Positions 41,596-53,572 of a DNA stretch of 64,000 nucleotides are shown here, in pieces (within the stretch, counting starts at the first letter, position 1; every line of letters starts with the position of its first letter). Source of the DNA: Calendula officinalis (Eukaryota; Streptophyta; Magnoliopsida; Asterales; Asteraceae). The position numbers and the translations under genes are program-made. The stretch covers positions 28,966,208 to 29,030,207 of the forward strand of contig OY970832.1 of NCBI GenBank assembly GCA_963853835.1, written 5' to 3'. The notes under the pieces were generated by a model, which was not told the origin of the DNA, ran no database searches, and worked only from the letters and a program-made list of their open reading frames with translations.

Positions 41596-41831
41596 CTATA
41601 TGAGACACAAACTAACTTTTGCATAAATAATAATGATGTGTACTAATGAGACATGATATAAGGGTTTCGCTAATCTTAATTACGATCTAGTTAATATCAT
41701 AAATGATATTAGGGTTTATCGCTAGACGTAAATGAAATTAAATGCTCTCATTAATTAAATTAGGGTTCTAGTACACTATTAGGGTTACAATGAATGTCGA
41801 ATTAAATGCCTAAAATTTTAGGGTTGTCACA
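41596..41831 (-). repeat. 5' LTR of B, segment 4 (outer end)
   Basis: Aligns with about 5349-5583, ending ..TTAGGGTTGTCACA. The base after 41831 (TTATG…) differs from the PPT side of the left LTR, so this is the outer edge of element B; TTATG would be its target-site copy. Confidence 0.88.
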
Positions 41832-42344
41832 TTATGCGACTTGAGTTTCCAAAATAAACCGCAATGCTTGTTTTTCTATTTATTTATTATTAATTTTTTT
41901 TTTTTTGCTGCGATACGTGATCGTAGGTAGATGTTTTAGGTACGACCACACCATTTTTTGTATGACCTATAGACAACCGGACTATATTTTTTGCGACCAG
42001 GTCACATTTTTTAAATTTTATATGGAGTCTCGCAAGTCGCACGATCGCACCTTCTATTTTACGAAGTTTTGAAATTGAATTTTGTTTAGAATCTTGTATT
42101 TTATTATGTTATTTTTGGCAATCGCACAAATTCAAAACCTACAATATATATTTGTTTCGCTAATGGACGGGGCACCACCCCCCTCATATCAAAACCACGC
42201 ACAGTTGAAGCTCAAGTTGGAACTTCCGAATTGGAGCCTGACCCAAAAAAATGAAATTTCCATAAGGTGGTGTTTGGTTACGGGATTTAAAATCTTGGGA
42301 TTTAATATCCTAGGTGGTGTTTGGTTATGTAGGTGTGCCGGGAT
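41832..42344. other. Flank of element B with short TGTTTGGTTA repeats
   Basis: No gene. GGTGGTGTTTGGTTA appears at 42267-42281 and 42313-42327 around a short GGGATTTAAAATC…GGGATTTAATATCC stretch. GGTGTTTGGTT resembles the ends of PIF/Harbinger-type miniature elements, so this could be a small remnant inserted into the coding fragment that follows. Low certainty. Confidence 0.35.
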
Positions 42345-42777
42345 CTCCGCAAAGAAAGAAGCACATGTGAACTTTTTGACTGACCCATTGGATAGAAGAT
42401 CCACACTCAGACCTGCTGACATTTTGGTTTTTGGATGGGTTGGAGGAAAACATACGTGTGTGGATCTAACCGGAGTTTCTCCTCTCGTTGGTTTGGGCAG
42501 TCAGGGTGTTATGGTGGGACAAGCTGTTTTGAAAGCTGTCGACAAAGCACGAGAAAGCATGCATTGAAAATCAACACGTGTTTATTCCTTTTGCATTTGA
42601 TACTTTCGGTTTCCTTGCATCTGAGGCGGTGGAGATTTTCAATAGAGTCCAACGTGTTATGCATAACAATGTTATGACACATAGATCCACAAATGTTGTT
42701 TTTAAAAGAATTAGTTTTGCAATTCAAAAAGGGATAGCGGCGCAGCTTGTTGTCCGGTTACCTTCGTTATCTATGTA
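42345..42777 (+). pseudogene. Frameshifted fragment of a repeat-associated plant protein
   Basis: Reads KKEAHVNFLTDPLDRRSTL, RPADILVFGWVGGKHTCVDL and TGVSPLVGLG in one frame to 42567, then in the +1 frame HVFIPFAFDTFGFLASEA, VQRVMHNNVMTHRSTNVVF and FAIQKGIAAQLVVRLP to the stop near 42777. A single-base insertion near 42560-42575 links the halves. The block resembles a conserved C-terminal segment I have seen in many plant repeat proteins, possibly related to endonuclease-like tails of non-LTR elements; I cannot name it with confidence. N-terminal part absent. Confidence 0.5.
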
Positions 42778-44246
42778 AGAAAATGATCTTTCAAATGTTC
42801 AATTAGTAAAACTTGTTAAATTGTTGTGAAATTTTCAACTGTTACATTCGATGTCTATATCGTTTTAGAATATATATAAAATTCAAAGTTAGTTGAATAG
42901 CTTATTTTTTTTTTGTAATTTATAATTTGTACTACTAACTCTTCATTAATTTTTATTTATAAGAAAAAAGTTGTTTCCAAAATAAAATCTTACTAAGTAA
43001 TTATATTATGATTAAAATCACTTATAAATATTTAAATCGAAGTTTGTAAGAAAACGATTTAATAAAATGTCTAACGTTGACATTAAACATCTATTTTATC
43101 TTAGGCTTCATTTTTTCTTACAGAATCATTATAAAGACAGCATCAAATAATTCAACCATGTCAAGTAAAACTTCATATGTTTTACGTTTAAAATATATTT
43201 TAAATATTACCTTTATAGTACATTTATGATAGCAGTTCATTAAGAATCTCTAAAACTGTGTTTAAAAATAACAGGGATGACGTAATAATGTAATATAAAG
43301 TTTCAAAAGAGCCCATGAATAAGGGGTCATTTGGTAAATTTTTAGAAAACATTTTAATTTTTATGGTTCTACCCCAACAATTTAATAATCACCATAAATA
43401 GTACGTATAGACAATAGAGAATACAAGTAGAATTTTAATTTTTTAAAAAGTTACTTTAAAGAAAATTTATCTTGCTATATAAAATTAAAAAAAAGTTATC
43501 AAACATATATTTTCATTTTTTACATATGAGGGGCGCTCAATAATTCCACCATATTATATTGTTTATTGATAAATTTTAAAGCCTCATCTCAAGTCTTTTA
43601 ATAAATATTATTATTATTATTGTTTTTAACTAGATCAATTAATTATTATTTTAATTCGAATCACAATAAATCACATCCTAGCATAGAAACCAAAACTGAT
43701 TGAAATACTAATTGACTCTTTACGTCAAAAATTAAAAAAAAAAAAAACTAGATTTAAAATCTCGCTGCAACACGCGGGTTATAGCATTCCTCGTTCATAA
43801 CATAAGTTAGCAAAAAATATGGTTTTTACTTTTAAGATTTTAGTTAAATGTTTTGTAGGTTCTATTCTAATAAAAATTAGATTATGCGTAAGGAGTAATG
43901 ATTGATTATTATTCATCTGGTCACCCCAGTTACATATGTGCCAAATCAGCTCGACCAAACATATGAAAAATCTCAACAAACACACATAGCAGACGACCAA
44001 ACTCATTCCCTTTTAAATCAGCCCATTTCCTTTGAAAATTGGCGACCTGCACCGGTCGCCAACACATCGATTTTCAAGTCGAATAACGAGATTTTTGTAA
44101 AACTATGTTAATTTACCATATAGACTCGAGTCAATTTTCTAAAGGGTATTTATGCTAGTGGTATACTTGTATATGATCGAGTGACTCTACAATCAAAAGG
44201 TTGTACGTTCAAGTTTTATTAGAAACATTTAAACTGTAAATATTGT

Positions 44247-44332
44247 TTAATTATGTTCTCTGTTTCATATCGTTACATTATTTGTATATACTGGTTAATT
44301 ATGTTTTCTGTTTCATATCGTTACATTATTTC
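44247..44332 (+). repeat. Tandem pair with TTAATTATGTT(T)TCTGTTTCATA
   Basis: Two copies of TTAATTATGTTCTCTGTTTC ATATCGTTACATTATTT, the second with TTTTC for TTCTC, separated by about 55 bp start to start. Confidence 0.8.
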
Positions 44333-44754
44333 CCTACAGTTTATTTGGTAAGAGATGACTTTTGATGGGTGATAGACTGATATAGAGGTTATTCATGCAA
44401 TCATGTTTTTCTAGTCAAAATGCAGGGAAGTTCAATTTGGAGTCGAAATCATATTTTGATTCCGGACTTTTGTAACTCTGGTTTATCCTGATTCCACCAT
44501 GCCAGATTGCATCCGCCAAAGTCATCCACTCTTCTCGGTAATATTATGTAGAGTTTGGCTAATTCGTGTCTTTAAGGTATGAGATAATCAGGTTTGACAA
44601 ACTTATACTTGCTATTATTATTTAAACTGCATTTCATTAATAAATAATAAATATATTTATATTTATTAACTATAAAAGTAAACTTGAAATTCACTGAACA
44701 CTTATAATCTCATGCCCTTAGGACATGAGTTAAAAACTCATAATCTTATAGGGG

Positions 44755-44880
44755 GTGATTTTTACACCACATCTTTTAACCAGTGTACCACAATCATAAC
44801 TTTATATACTTGTATAATTTGTAAAAATACTTACACAATGTGGTAGATGTATCAAAAAGTATGGTGTTAAAATTAATTCT
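44755..44880. mobile_element. Possible small MITE-like element
   Basis: Starts TTTTTACACCACA and ends ATGGTGTTAAAATTAA, imperfect terminal inverted repeats of about 10 bp around 100 bp of AT-rich DNA. No clear target-site duplication found, so tentative. Confidence 0.25.
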
Positions 44881-45218
44881 CTATTCTTATTGGAGAGTGG
44901 AGACTATAAAGTACTTCTTTTGTTCTTTCAGGTGGCGATGGAATTTCTAATATAACATAATATTTTTATTTAGCACTAATGGTGACCAAACGCAATCGTT
45001 GGTCATTACTATCATCTCGACCAAAAACCTGTAGTGGTGACCAAATGTATTATAAAACCAAAAAAAGTGGAGTAACGAACTCTCTCACACACACACACAA
45101 AGTTTGGTTGTCTGGCGGACCAAAAGAGACGGGACAACACGCCGAGGAAGGGCTTCGTAATTACAGGGGGCGCGTCTTTGAGGAGGGATAACGATCACCA
45201 TTACACTGTCTAAAGTAT

Positions 45219-46556
45219 TGTAACGACCCGAATTTTGTAAATAAATAAATTGTGTAAAAATATGATAAATGTGGATAAATCAGTTAAAACACGTGGAAAT
45301 TGGTTTCGTGTCATTTGGACATCGTTTGATGGGGTTAAGATCGAAATCGGGTCAAGATAGACAACGAAAAGTTGCAGCCTAGCTAACTGGGCGAGTTCGC
45401 GACGCGAACTATGGTTCGCGATCGCGAGGATGGGATAGAGAGTTTGGGGTTTTGAGACACGGAGTTCACGACCTGTTCCCGATCGTGAGGTGTTCCCGAC
45501 GCGGGAAGTTCGCGACGCCGAACTTCAGTTCGCGAATGCGAACTCTGTCAGGTGTATAAAAACGGGTTTTTTTGAGGCTAGGGTTTGGATACCTACACCC
45601 CTACAACCCTACCAGCCGTAATTTTGAAGGAAGTGCACGATTATTGGAGTTCTTGAGTTCAAATCTTCATATTTCTTGGAGATAGTTGATCTAAGGTAAG
45701 AATCTTTGATAGTTTATGCATCTCCTTGCATTATTGAGCTTTATTTGGGTATTAATGGTGGTTTGGGGAACCCACCATGTCATCTTTGGGGAAGATGACT
45801 AAACATGAGTGAAGAACACTCATTGTAAGCTTGTAATCAATGTGTACAAGTTGGATTTGGGATCTATTGATGGAAATCTTAAACTAGGGTTTGAGATTCC
45901 ACCAAGTTGGATGAACTTGGTGGTTAGGAATGTTAATATGAATTAGTTAGTGATTGGTTATGGATAATAACTAGTTATTGTGATGATATTGATGTTATGT
46001 CAAAAAGACCTTGTGATTGGAAGTACTTCTTTGGCTAAGAAGTAAGCATGGCGTGGATTAACACAATTTGGGGATAACATTGCTAATGTGAGTACATGTG
46101 ATCTTTTTCTGAGTACATAGCAAAGTGATTTTCATAGTTAAATGATTAAACAAGTTTTTACTAGTCTTTATTAGACAAATGATTTAATAAAGAAATTGGT
46201 TAAAATGTTAGTACAATTGAATTGATTATTGACTTGATTTAGTTACCATTAGAGTATGGTTTGATTTATGATTTGGAGCATTGGCTCAAGTTGATGAATT
46301 GTTATGTGGTAGCTAAACAATTGGATCCTATATAACCCACGCAAGTTGGGGGAGTTAGTGACACCTACTCGAGGCGGTACCACCCTGCGCAAGGGTAGTG
46401 TGTCGAGAAATAGATAACCCGAAAAGCGGGGGAGTTTGAGATAACCCGGAAATCGGGAGAGAAATAGATAACCCGAAAACGGGGGAGTTTACGTAGATAA
46501 CCCATATCGGGGGAGTTTGTTTCGGGGAGGCCCATTACGTATGTGTGGGCTTATGG
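45219..46556 (+). repeat. Gypsy-type LTR fragment with CG-rich palindromes
   Basis: Begins TGTAACGACCCGAATTTTGT, a start typical of plant gypsy LTRs (compare TGTAACACCCCGAG in E). It contains a cluster of GTTCGCGACGCGAAC-like palindromes at 45395-45545, leader-like TAGGGTTTGG… and TAAGGTAAGAATC further on, and an array of AACCCG…CGGGGGAG repeats at 46411-46520. No matching second LTR, PBS or coding region nearby, so a solo or truncated LTR; its right end is unclear. Confidence 0.55.
46411..46520 (+). repeat. Four tandem hairpin repeats, GATAACCCG…CGGGGGAG
   Basis: Units near 46412, 46438, 46465 and 46496, each GATAACCC(G)(G)AAA.CGGGGGAG(TTT). CCCG and CGGG pair in each unit with a 3-5 nt loop. 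A related GCAAGTTGGGGGAGTT is at 46338-46355. Confidence 0.75.
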
Positions 46557-48107
<1,551 letters not shown>

Positions 48108-48856
48108 TGATGTTATATTTTATATCCTGTAACAATTGTTAGTATAATCAAATAATTAGAATGAACAAAAAGAAACCTGAAAGTTGACGGGAAGAACAGA
48201 AAACCGCACGGAATGAATTCCTGTCCTTTAAGGTTTATACGTGCTGTATGCTGTTAGCTCTTCAACGTATCACCCCAGGATTTGATGCAGTATAACATTG
48301 GGTTCCGACAGCAAAAGAACCACTGTGTAACACAAAGTGATGAAGCAGGAACAAAGAAGAACAGTAGCACTTTTTCAGAGAGAATGAGTGTGAATTTCGT
48401 GTGTACTCTAACACTGCACTGAGCTCTCCTATATAGGCCAATATTGAAAACGTATACCATCATTGCAGTCTTTAAAACCGTATTAATACAGTCTTGAAAC
48501 CGATATTTGATAGTCAAAAAACGGAAGAAACGTACACAGTATTAACACCTCATCTTAATACCCGAACGTTTCGTTTGACTGTTTGAATATCTTCACGGTA
48601 CTGGCCAAAAAGAAAGCTCCTCAGCTCCCAATGCGTCGTGCGAAGTGCAAAGTGCACCTAAATCGCGCCATTTCGCGTCATCGGTCTTGGCTCGGCGCGC
48701 GTGTGGGTCTAGCCTTTAATCCTCCACTAAAGCCTTTGAAAGCTTAAGGAATTAAATGCCTTATAAACCCACTAAAAGTTCTTCCTCCCACCAATGTGGG
48801 AACTTGCCAACTTGCAAGTTATTAATTAATATTGCTATTAATTAATATTTCCAACA
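48108..48856 (-). repeat. LTR1 of array G (749 bp)
   Basis: TGATGTTATATT…TTCCAACA on the plus strand; TGTTGGAAATATT… on the element strand. It has about 59 bp (around 48486-48545) that LTR2 and LTR3 lack, and lacks a 7-bp insertion they have. The left boundary is where similarity to the other LTRs starts (flank …GCGAATTCA differs). TATA-like CTATATAGG on the minus strand at 48429-48437. Confidence 0.93.
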
Positions 48857-49336
48857 ATCCCCCGCCAGGTTGGAAAGTTTCCTTTCATTCAGACAGATGT
48901 TGTACCTTAGGTGTCATGAAGATTAAACCCAAGTTTAATGTGAGCAAACAAGAGGAGATTGATTCAATGGTATCCTAATAGGTTTAAACCAAGAACCTTA
49001 ATAACCTCCCCGGTTTACCCCCACACAACATATGCTGTCTTTGTGTTCTCCCTGAGCACTAATATGGCCATGTGCTAAAATCATTTTCATGATCCTTTAG
49101 AAGACAAACCAACAGTCTTCATTTGAGGCGGCACCACCTCTAGATCATATAGGCAAAATTTTACAACATCTTCGTTGCTTAGATGTCTCCAAAATTTTGT
49201 TAAGAGTATTAACTCATCCTTGTTCTCGGCAACGACGTACTATCCTACCTCACATGGATCTATTTTGATTGATAGTACCTTTTATCATTAGTAATTTCGT
49301 TGTTACCCATTAAACTTGAAAATAGGAGCACTAAGT
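48857..49336 (-). other. 3' untranslated part and polypurine tract, unit 1
   Basis: ATCCCCCGCC at 48857-48866 (GGCGGGGGAT on the element strand) is the polypurine tract; units 2 and 3 have GGTGGGGGAT at 54435-54444 and 60015-60024. The remaining 470 bp have no gene. Confidence 0.8.
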
Positions 49337-52300
49337 TCAAGTTGGGTTTCCATTACTAACAATTCTAATTTGTTTTAGACACATGACTCTTGCGGTAGAT
49401 GTTATCAAATCTCTCGTCAGAGGTTTGGTAAACGGATCTGCCAAGTTCTTCGATGTCTTGACATAAACAACTTTGATGGTACCACTTTCAATTAGTTGTC
49501 TCACAGAATGATGACGAAGACCAACGTGTCTCGTCTTCCCATTATATACAGAATTATATACTTTAGATAGTGTGGCCTCACTATCACAGTACATGGGAAT
49601 AGAAGGCATCGGAGTATCCCACAAACGAATATCCAAGAGTAGATCTCTAATCCACTCCGCCTCTTTGCCTGCAGCGGCTAACGCAATAAGCTCAGCTTCC
49701 ATCGTTGAGTGAGCTATACATGACTGTTTCTTGCTTGCCCAAGAAATAGCCCCACCAGCTAGTGTATAAATCCATCCACTTGTGGATTTAGAATCACTCC
49801 TGTTATCAATCCAGCTGGCATCTGAATACCCCTCTAGTATACTAGATTTTGACGTGTAAGTCAACTCAAAATTACTAGTCCTTTTCAGGTATCCTAGTAC
49901 TCTTCCCACTGCCTTCCAGTGCTCTGTACTGGGGTTGACAGTGTATTGACTTAGTTTGCTTACTGCAAAAGCAATGTCAGGTCTAGTGCAGTATGTAGCA
50001 TACATCATGCTTCCAATTGCACTAGCATATTCTAGTTGAGCCACTGCTCTACCAGTGTTCACTTCAAGTTTTACACTAGAATCGAAAGGAGTGTTAAATT
50101 CCTTAATATTCAAGTGTTGAAACTTTGTCAATATTTTCTCTATGTAATGAGATTGACTTAGAGAAATTTGACTATCTGTCCTTTTAACCTTAATACCAAG
50201 AATGGTATCCACTTCCCCTAGATCTTTCATCTTAAAGTTCGAGGATAGGTATTTCTTCGTATCAAGAATACCTTGTAGGCGAGTGCCAATGATCAACATA
50301 TCATCAACATAAAGACAGATAACTACGGTGTATTCAGGTATGCATTTAGTGTAGATACATCTGTCAACACTATTATGTTTAAAACCAAATGCAGATACAG
50401 TGGTGTCACACCTCTCATGCCACTGTTTTGGAGCTTGCTTAAAACCGTACAGCGATTTAATAAGCCTACACACTTTGTTTTCTTGTCCGGATACAATGAA
50501 ACCTTCAGGTTGCTCCAAGTATATCTCCTCCTTGAGATATCCATTTAGAAAGGCTGTCTTCACATCCATTTGATGAATGTATAGTCCTTTCAATGCTGAG
50601 ATTGCTATAAGAGTTCTAATTGAACTGATTCTAGCAACTGGAGCATATGTATCGAAAAAATCAATACCTTCTCTTTGTCTATAACCTTTAGCGACTAATC
50701 TCGCTGTATAGGCTGATATTGATCCATCTGGATGATACTTCCTCTTGAAGATCCATTTAGATCCTATGGGTCTCATACCCTTGGGAAGATCAGCTAACTC
50801 CCAAGTTCCATTTCCCATAATTGAATCCATTTCATCATTAATGGCATCCTTCCAGAAAGGAGCATCTCTCGATGTCACGGCTTCAGTAAAAGTCTTAGGA
50901 TCATCTTCTAAATTAATAGCTAAAATGACCTCTCTCGTCACTTTAGATTGAGATCCTTCAACCAAATATGATAGAAAATCATCTCCAAAACTCTTTTCCT
51001 TTCTCACCCTTGTACTTCTCCTTGGTTCTTCTACAACCGAAGAAGGTTGTTCTTCTATAACAGAAGAAGGTGGAATAATATTTCGAGAAGTACTGGGTGC
51101 TGAAATGGGATTAGAGGTAGAATTGGAGTTTTCATCATCTCCTATTAGCTTATCCTCGAAGAATTCCACATCTCTGGATTCTACGACTACACCTGATTCT
51201 TTATCCAACAATCGGTATGCCTTGCTATTCTGAGCATATCCAATGAATATACTTTTCATAGCTCGAGCTCCCAACTTGGATCTTTTAGGATCAGGTGTAC
51301 GATAATAAGCTAAACACCCCCACACTCTTAGATAATCTAAGTTGGGTTTTCTACCTTTCCATAACTCATAGGGACTGGAAGGAATCACACGACTAGTGAT
51401 TCTGTTGTGCACATAACATGCAGTCAACAATGCTTCCCCCCACAGATTGTGTGGCAAACCCGAATGATTCAACATACAGTTGACCATTTCAACAAGGGTT
51501 CTATTCTTTCTTTCAGCCAAACCATTCTGTTGGGGAGTATATGGTGATGTTCTTTCATGCTTGATACCATTCTCTTCACAGAATGTATCAAACTCATGAT
51601 TAAAGTATTCTCCTCCTCTGTCCGAGCGAAGAATCTTAATATGTTTTTCATGTTGATTTTCAACCTCGGCCTTATATAGTTTGAATGCATTAAAAACTTC
51701 GTCTTTTGTATGCAATAAATAAACATATAAGTAACGGCTCGAGTCATCACAAAAAGTTATGAAATATCTTTTTCCCCCACGAGTGATCACTCCATTCAGT
51801 TCACAAATATCTGAATGTATTAATTCTAATAATGTTGTATTTCTCTTAACGCTTGGAAAAGGTTTCTTTATAAACTTTGATTTTACACAAGTTTCACATT
51901 TGTCAAAATCTTTATTATTTAATTTTAACATGCCTTTAGTTTGCATTTTTTCAATATTTTTAATATTAGTGTGAGCTAAACGTTTATGCCATAAAGAAAT
52001 TGAACAAGCAATATAACCAGAAAACATTATTTCATTGAGTTCAAAACCAACAACATTACTAGTGGTACCATCACCATCACTAGTGATACCTTCACTTTCA
52101 CTCTCAGAAAAATCAACATTTAAAATAGAATCACCATAATGGTGACTACTACCCACATCCCCTTCAAACAATTCAAGCCGATACATACCACTTGTATTAA
52201 CGGCTTGTCCCACATACATCCCATCTTTGTAAAACAAGATCCTACCACCCTCGATCACCAACTTGTAACCATTTTCATCAAACTTGGCTGCTGACACCAA

Positions 52301-52639
52301 CCCCTTTGACACTCGAGGAACATGAAACACATCACGAAGGGTGACATTACTTCCATTTCGGAAGGTTAGTAACACTGTGCCAATTCCTTGAACTTGCACC
52401 CTGTGACCATCAGCACACGCCACCACCATTCCTTCACGAACCGGGCCATAGGTTTGGAAGATGCTACGATTCCCACAAACATGAATCGTAGCTCCAGAAT
52501 CAAGAAACAAACCACGAGCAGCAATCACACGAGTCAATGTGGTAATCATATTGGTTTCCCCAAGATCCACACTAGCCACCAAGTGAGTTAGATCTACAAC
52601 AGCATTTGCAGATCCACCAACAGGCCCAGATTTCCGCAT
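49337..52639 (-). CDS. pol: Pol of copia unit 1: protease, integrase, RT, RNase H (intact)
   Basis: 1100 residues without a stop, copia order. Protease box LFLDSGATIHVCGN (residues about 44-57), integrase zinc region HKRLAHTNIKNIEKM…CETCVKSK (about 215-255), DDE core with IHSDICELNG, ILRSDRGGEYF and TPQQNGLAERKNRT (about 270-380), RT with MDVKTAFLNGYL and catalytic YVDDM (about 780), RNase H with CDSEATLSKVYN and TKHVG-like TRHVGLRHH (about 1015-1045). Catalytic residues appear intact. Compared with units 2 and 3, a 1-bp loss near 49370 changes and lengthens the last few residues. The true reading starts upstream: the same frame runs through the zinc knuckle to gag, broken by two stops (52688-52690 TGA, 52739-52741 TAG). 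Confidence 0.93.
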   Translation of the reverse strand: MRKSGPVGGSANAVVDLTHLVASVDLGETNMITTLTRVIAARGLFLDSGATIHVCGNRSIFQTYGPVREGMVVACADGHRVQVQGIGTVLLTFRNGSNVTLRDVFHVPRVSKGLVSAAKFDENGYKLVIEGGRILFYKDGMYVGQAVNTSGMYRLELFEGDVGSSHHYGDSILNVDFSESESEGITSDGDGTTSNVVGFELNEIMFSGYIACSISLWHKRLAHTNIKNIEKMQTKGMLKLNNKDFDKCETCVKSKFIKKPFPSVKRNTTLLELIHSDICELNGVITRGGKRYFITFCDDSSRYLYVYLLHTKDEVFNAFKLYKAEVENQHEKHIKILRSDRGGEYFNHEFDTFCEENGIKHERTSPYTPQQNGLAERKNRTLVEMVNCMLNHSGLPHNLWGEALLTACYVHNRITSRVIPSSPYELWKGRKPNLDYLRVWGCLAYYRTPDPKRSKLGARAMKSIFIGYAQNSKAYRLLDKESGVVVESRDVEFFEDKLIGDDENSNSTSNPISAPSTSRNIIPPSSVIEEQPSSVVEEPRRSTRVRKEKSFGDDFLSYLVEGSQSKVTREVILAINLEDDPKTFTEAVTSRDAPFWKDAINDEMDSIMGNGTWELADLPKGMRPIGSKWIFKRKYHPDGSISAYTARLVAKGYRQREGIDFFDTYAPVARISSIRTLIAISALKGLYIHQMDVKTAFLNGYLKEEIYLEQPEGFIVSGQENKVCRLIKSLYGFKQAPKQWHERCDTTVSAFGFKHNSVDRCIYTKCIPEYTVVICLYVDDMLIIGTRLQGILDTKKYLSSNFKMKDLGEVDTILGIKVKRTDSQISLSQSHYIEKILTKFQHLNIKEFNTPFDSSVKLEVNTGRAVAQLEYASAIGSMMYATYCTRPDIAFAVSKLSQYTVNPSTEHWKAVGRVLGYLKRTSNFELTYTSKSSILEGYSDASWIDNRSDSKSTSGWIYTLAGGAISWASKKQSCIAHSTMEAELIALAAAGKEAEWIRDLLLDIRLWDTPMPSIPMYCDSEATLSKVYNSVYNGKTRHVGLRHHSVRQLIESGTIKVVYVKTSKNLADPFTKPLTRDLITSTARVMCLKQIRIVSNGNPT

Positions 52640-52647
52640 AGGACATT

Positions 52648-52690
52648 CTCGTGCATAATGCCCTGTTTCTCCACAAACATGGCATTTTCA
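52648..52690 (-). other. Zinc knuckle between gag and pol, unit 1
   Basis: KCHVCGETGHYARECP (CX2CX4HX4C), in frame with both gag and pol, directly after an in-frame TGA (52688-52690). The nucleocapsid part of Gag is thus cut off from the Gag ORF in this and both other units. Confidence 0.85.
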
Positions 52691-52738
52691 TGTTTTCTTT
52701 GGTTGATTGCTTTGCTGATGATTAGGCCTCTTGAACTC

Positions 52739-53572
52739 CTACTTTTTGGGTCCCAAATTCTTGTTCATCTTGAACCCTTTCTTGCCTTTGTAACCAGAAC
52801 CCGAACCCGAACCCGAACCAGATGCAGAACCATAACCCCCACCTGACACGTGGTGAACACTCATTCTGACTTTACCCTTTTTGTCCCTGTTGCGAGTTTC
52901 CTCCTCAGTACGGAGGTGTTTCAACAGAACATCCAAAGAGTAGTCCTCGGTTTTGTGCATCATTCTTTTGGAAAAGTCTTTCCATGAGGGTGGTAACTTG
53001 CAAATGATTGCTCCAACCTGAAAAAACTCTGGAATATTAATAGATAGAGAATTCAACTTATTCACTATCACCTGGAGTTCATGCACTTGCTCCATAATCG
53101 GCTTATCATCCACCATTTGAAACTCGAAGTATTTGGACACAAGAAACTTGTTAGTACCTTCTTCATGTGCCTTGTACTTGAGTTCAATAGCTTTCCACAG
53201 CTCTATAGGATTTGTAATAGGAGCATACAAATCATAGAGACGGTCGGATAAGGAGTTCTTGATGTGTCCCAAGCATAAATGTTCAAACTCTCTACGCAGA
53301 GCCCTTTGCTTATCAAGTTCAGCAATTGCTTGCACATCAGGGGCACCTCCCTCATCAGGAACTGGATTAGCAGGAATTGGGACCAATTCAGGATCCAACA
53401 CAAAACTTAGTTTAAGCACAGCAAGTATAAACAAGACTTTATCAGCCCAACGAGTGTAGTTTTTTTTTATCGCTCCACATAGCTCACGACCCGGCACGAA
53501 GAAATCTCTTAGATGGGCGGATGCGAATCTGGACACAGTAACGATAAAAATGCCCCACTCCTCCACATTCAT
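52739..53572 (-). CDS. gag: Gag of copia unit 1
   Basis: 277 residues from ATG at 53572-53570. It has the copia Gag core (WADKVLFILAVLKLSFVLD…, LWKAIELKYKAHEEGTNKFLVSKYFEFQMVDDKPI…ELQVIVNKLNS…LPPSWKDFSKRMMH; residues about 40-225), then a Ser-Gly repeat (SGSGSGSGSG, about 250-265) and a Lys-rich end. Stops at TAG 52739-52741 before the zinc knuckle. The N-terminal 35 residues (MNVEEWGIFIVTVSRF…) are less typical, so the true start might be internal. It would form the particle shell; without the knuckle, RNA binding may depend on readthrough or on the basic tail. Confidence 0.85.
   Translation of the reverse strand: MNVEEWGIFIVTVSRFASAHLRDFFVPGRELCGAIKKNYTRWADKVLFILAVLKLSFVLDPELVPIPANPVPDEGGAPDVQAIAELDKQRALRREFEHLCLGHIKNSLSDRLYDLYAPITNPIELWKAIELKYKAHEEGTNKFLVSKYFEFQMVDDKPIMEQVHELQVIVNKLNSLSINIPEFFQVGAIICKLPPSWKDFSKRMMHKTEDYSLDVLLKHLRTEEETRNRDKKGKVRMSVHHVSGGGYGSASGSGSGSGSGYKGKKGFKMNKNLGPKK

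Larger units (their letters stand above)
4609..41831 (-). mobile_element. Element B: old Ty3/gypsy element, scaffold of the nest
   Basis: Minus-strand gypsy element. The left (3') LTR ends ..GTTGTCACA at 5583, followed by TTCTCCC (polypurine tract GGGAGAA on the minus strand). The right (5') LTR begins TGTCACACCCCGCC at 9171, with the reversed primer-binding site GCTCTGATACCA at 9156-9167. The right LTR can be followed through three insertions because its segments match the left LTR: 28648-29179 matches from 4609, 32307-32504 matches about 5151-5348, and 41591-41831 finishes at ..GTTGTCACA. The interior is only about 3.6 kb and badly decayed. The left LTR is cut by element C. The segmental match is clear; the exact total length is inferred. 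Confidence 0.85.
42778..45218. other. AT-rich spacer without supported genes
   Basis: Short ORFs here (e.g. 43902-44111, 44979-45191) have no recognisable motif or codon pattern. Notable only for a ~60-bp direct repeat at 44247-44332 and a possible miniature element at 44755-44880. Confidence 0.6.

Noticed and set aside
42345..42777. Naming the coding fragment as a host auxilin-like gene
   Set aside because: Such labels in plant annotations appear to stem from repeats; nothing auxilin-like is visible here.
44979..45191. ORF of 70 residues with Lys/Arg-rich start
   Set aside because: Short, contains a CA microsatellite translation (THTHK), and no homology can be recognised.
50745..50951. Plus-strand ORFs repeated in all copia units (e.g. 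50745-50951, 51759-51974, 52388-52591)
   Set aside because: They are antisense shadows of pol and recur only because the units recur.
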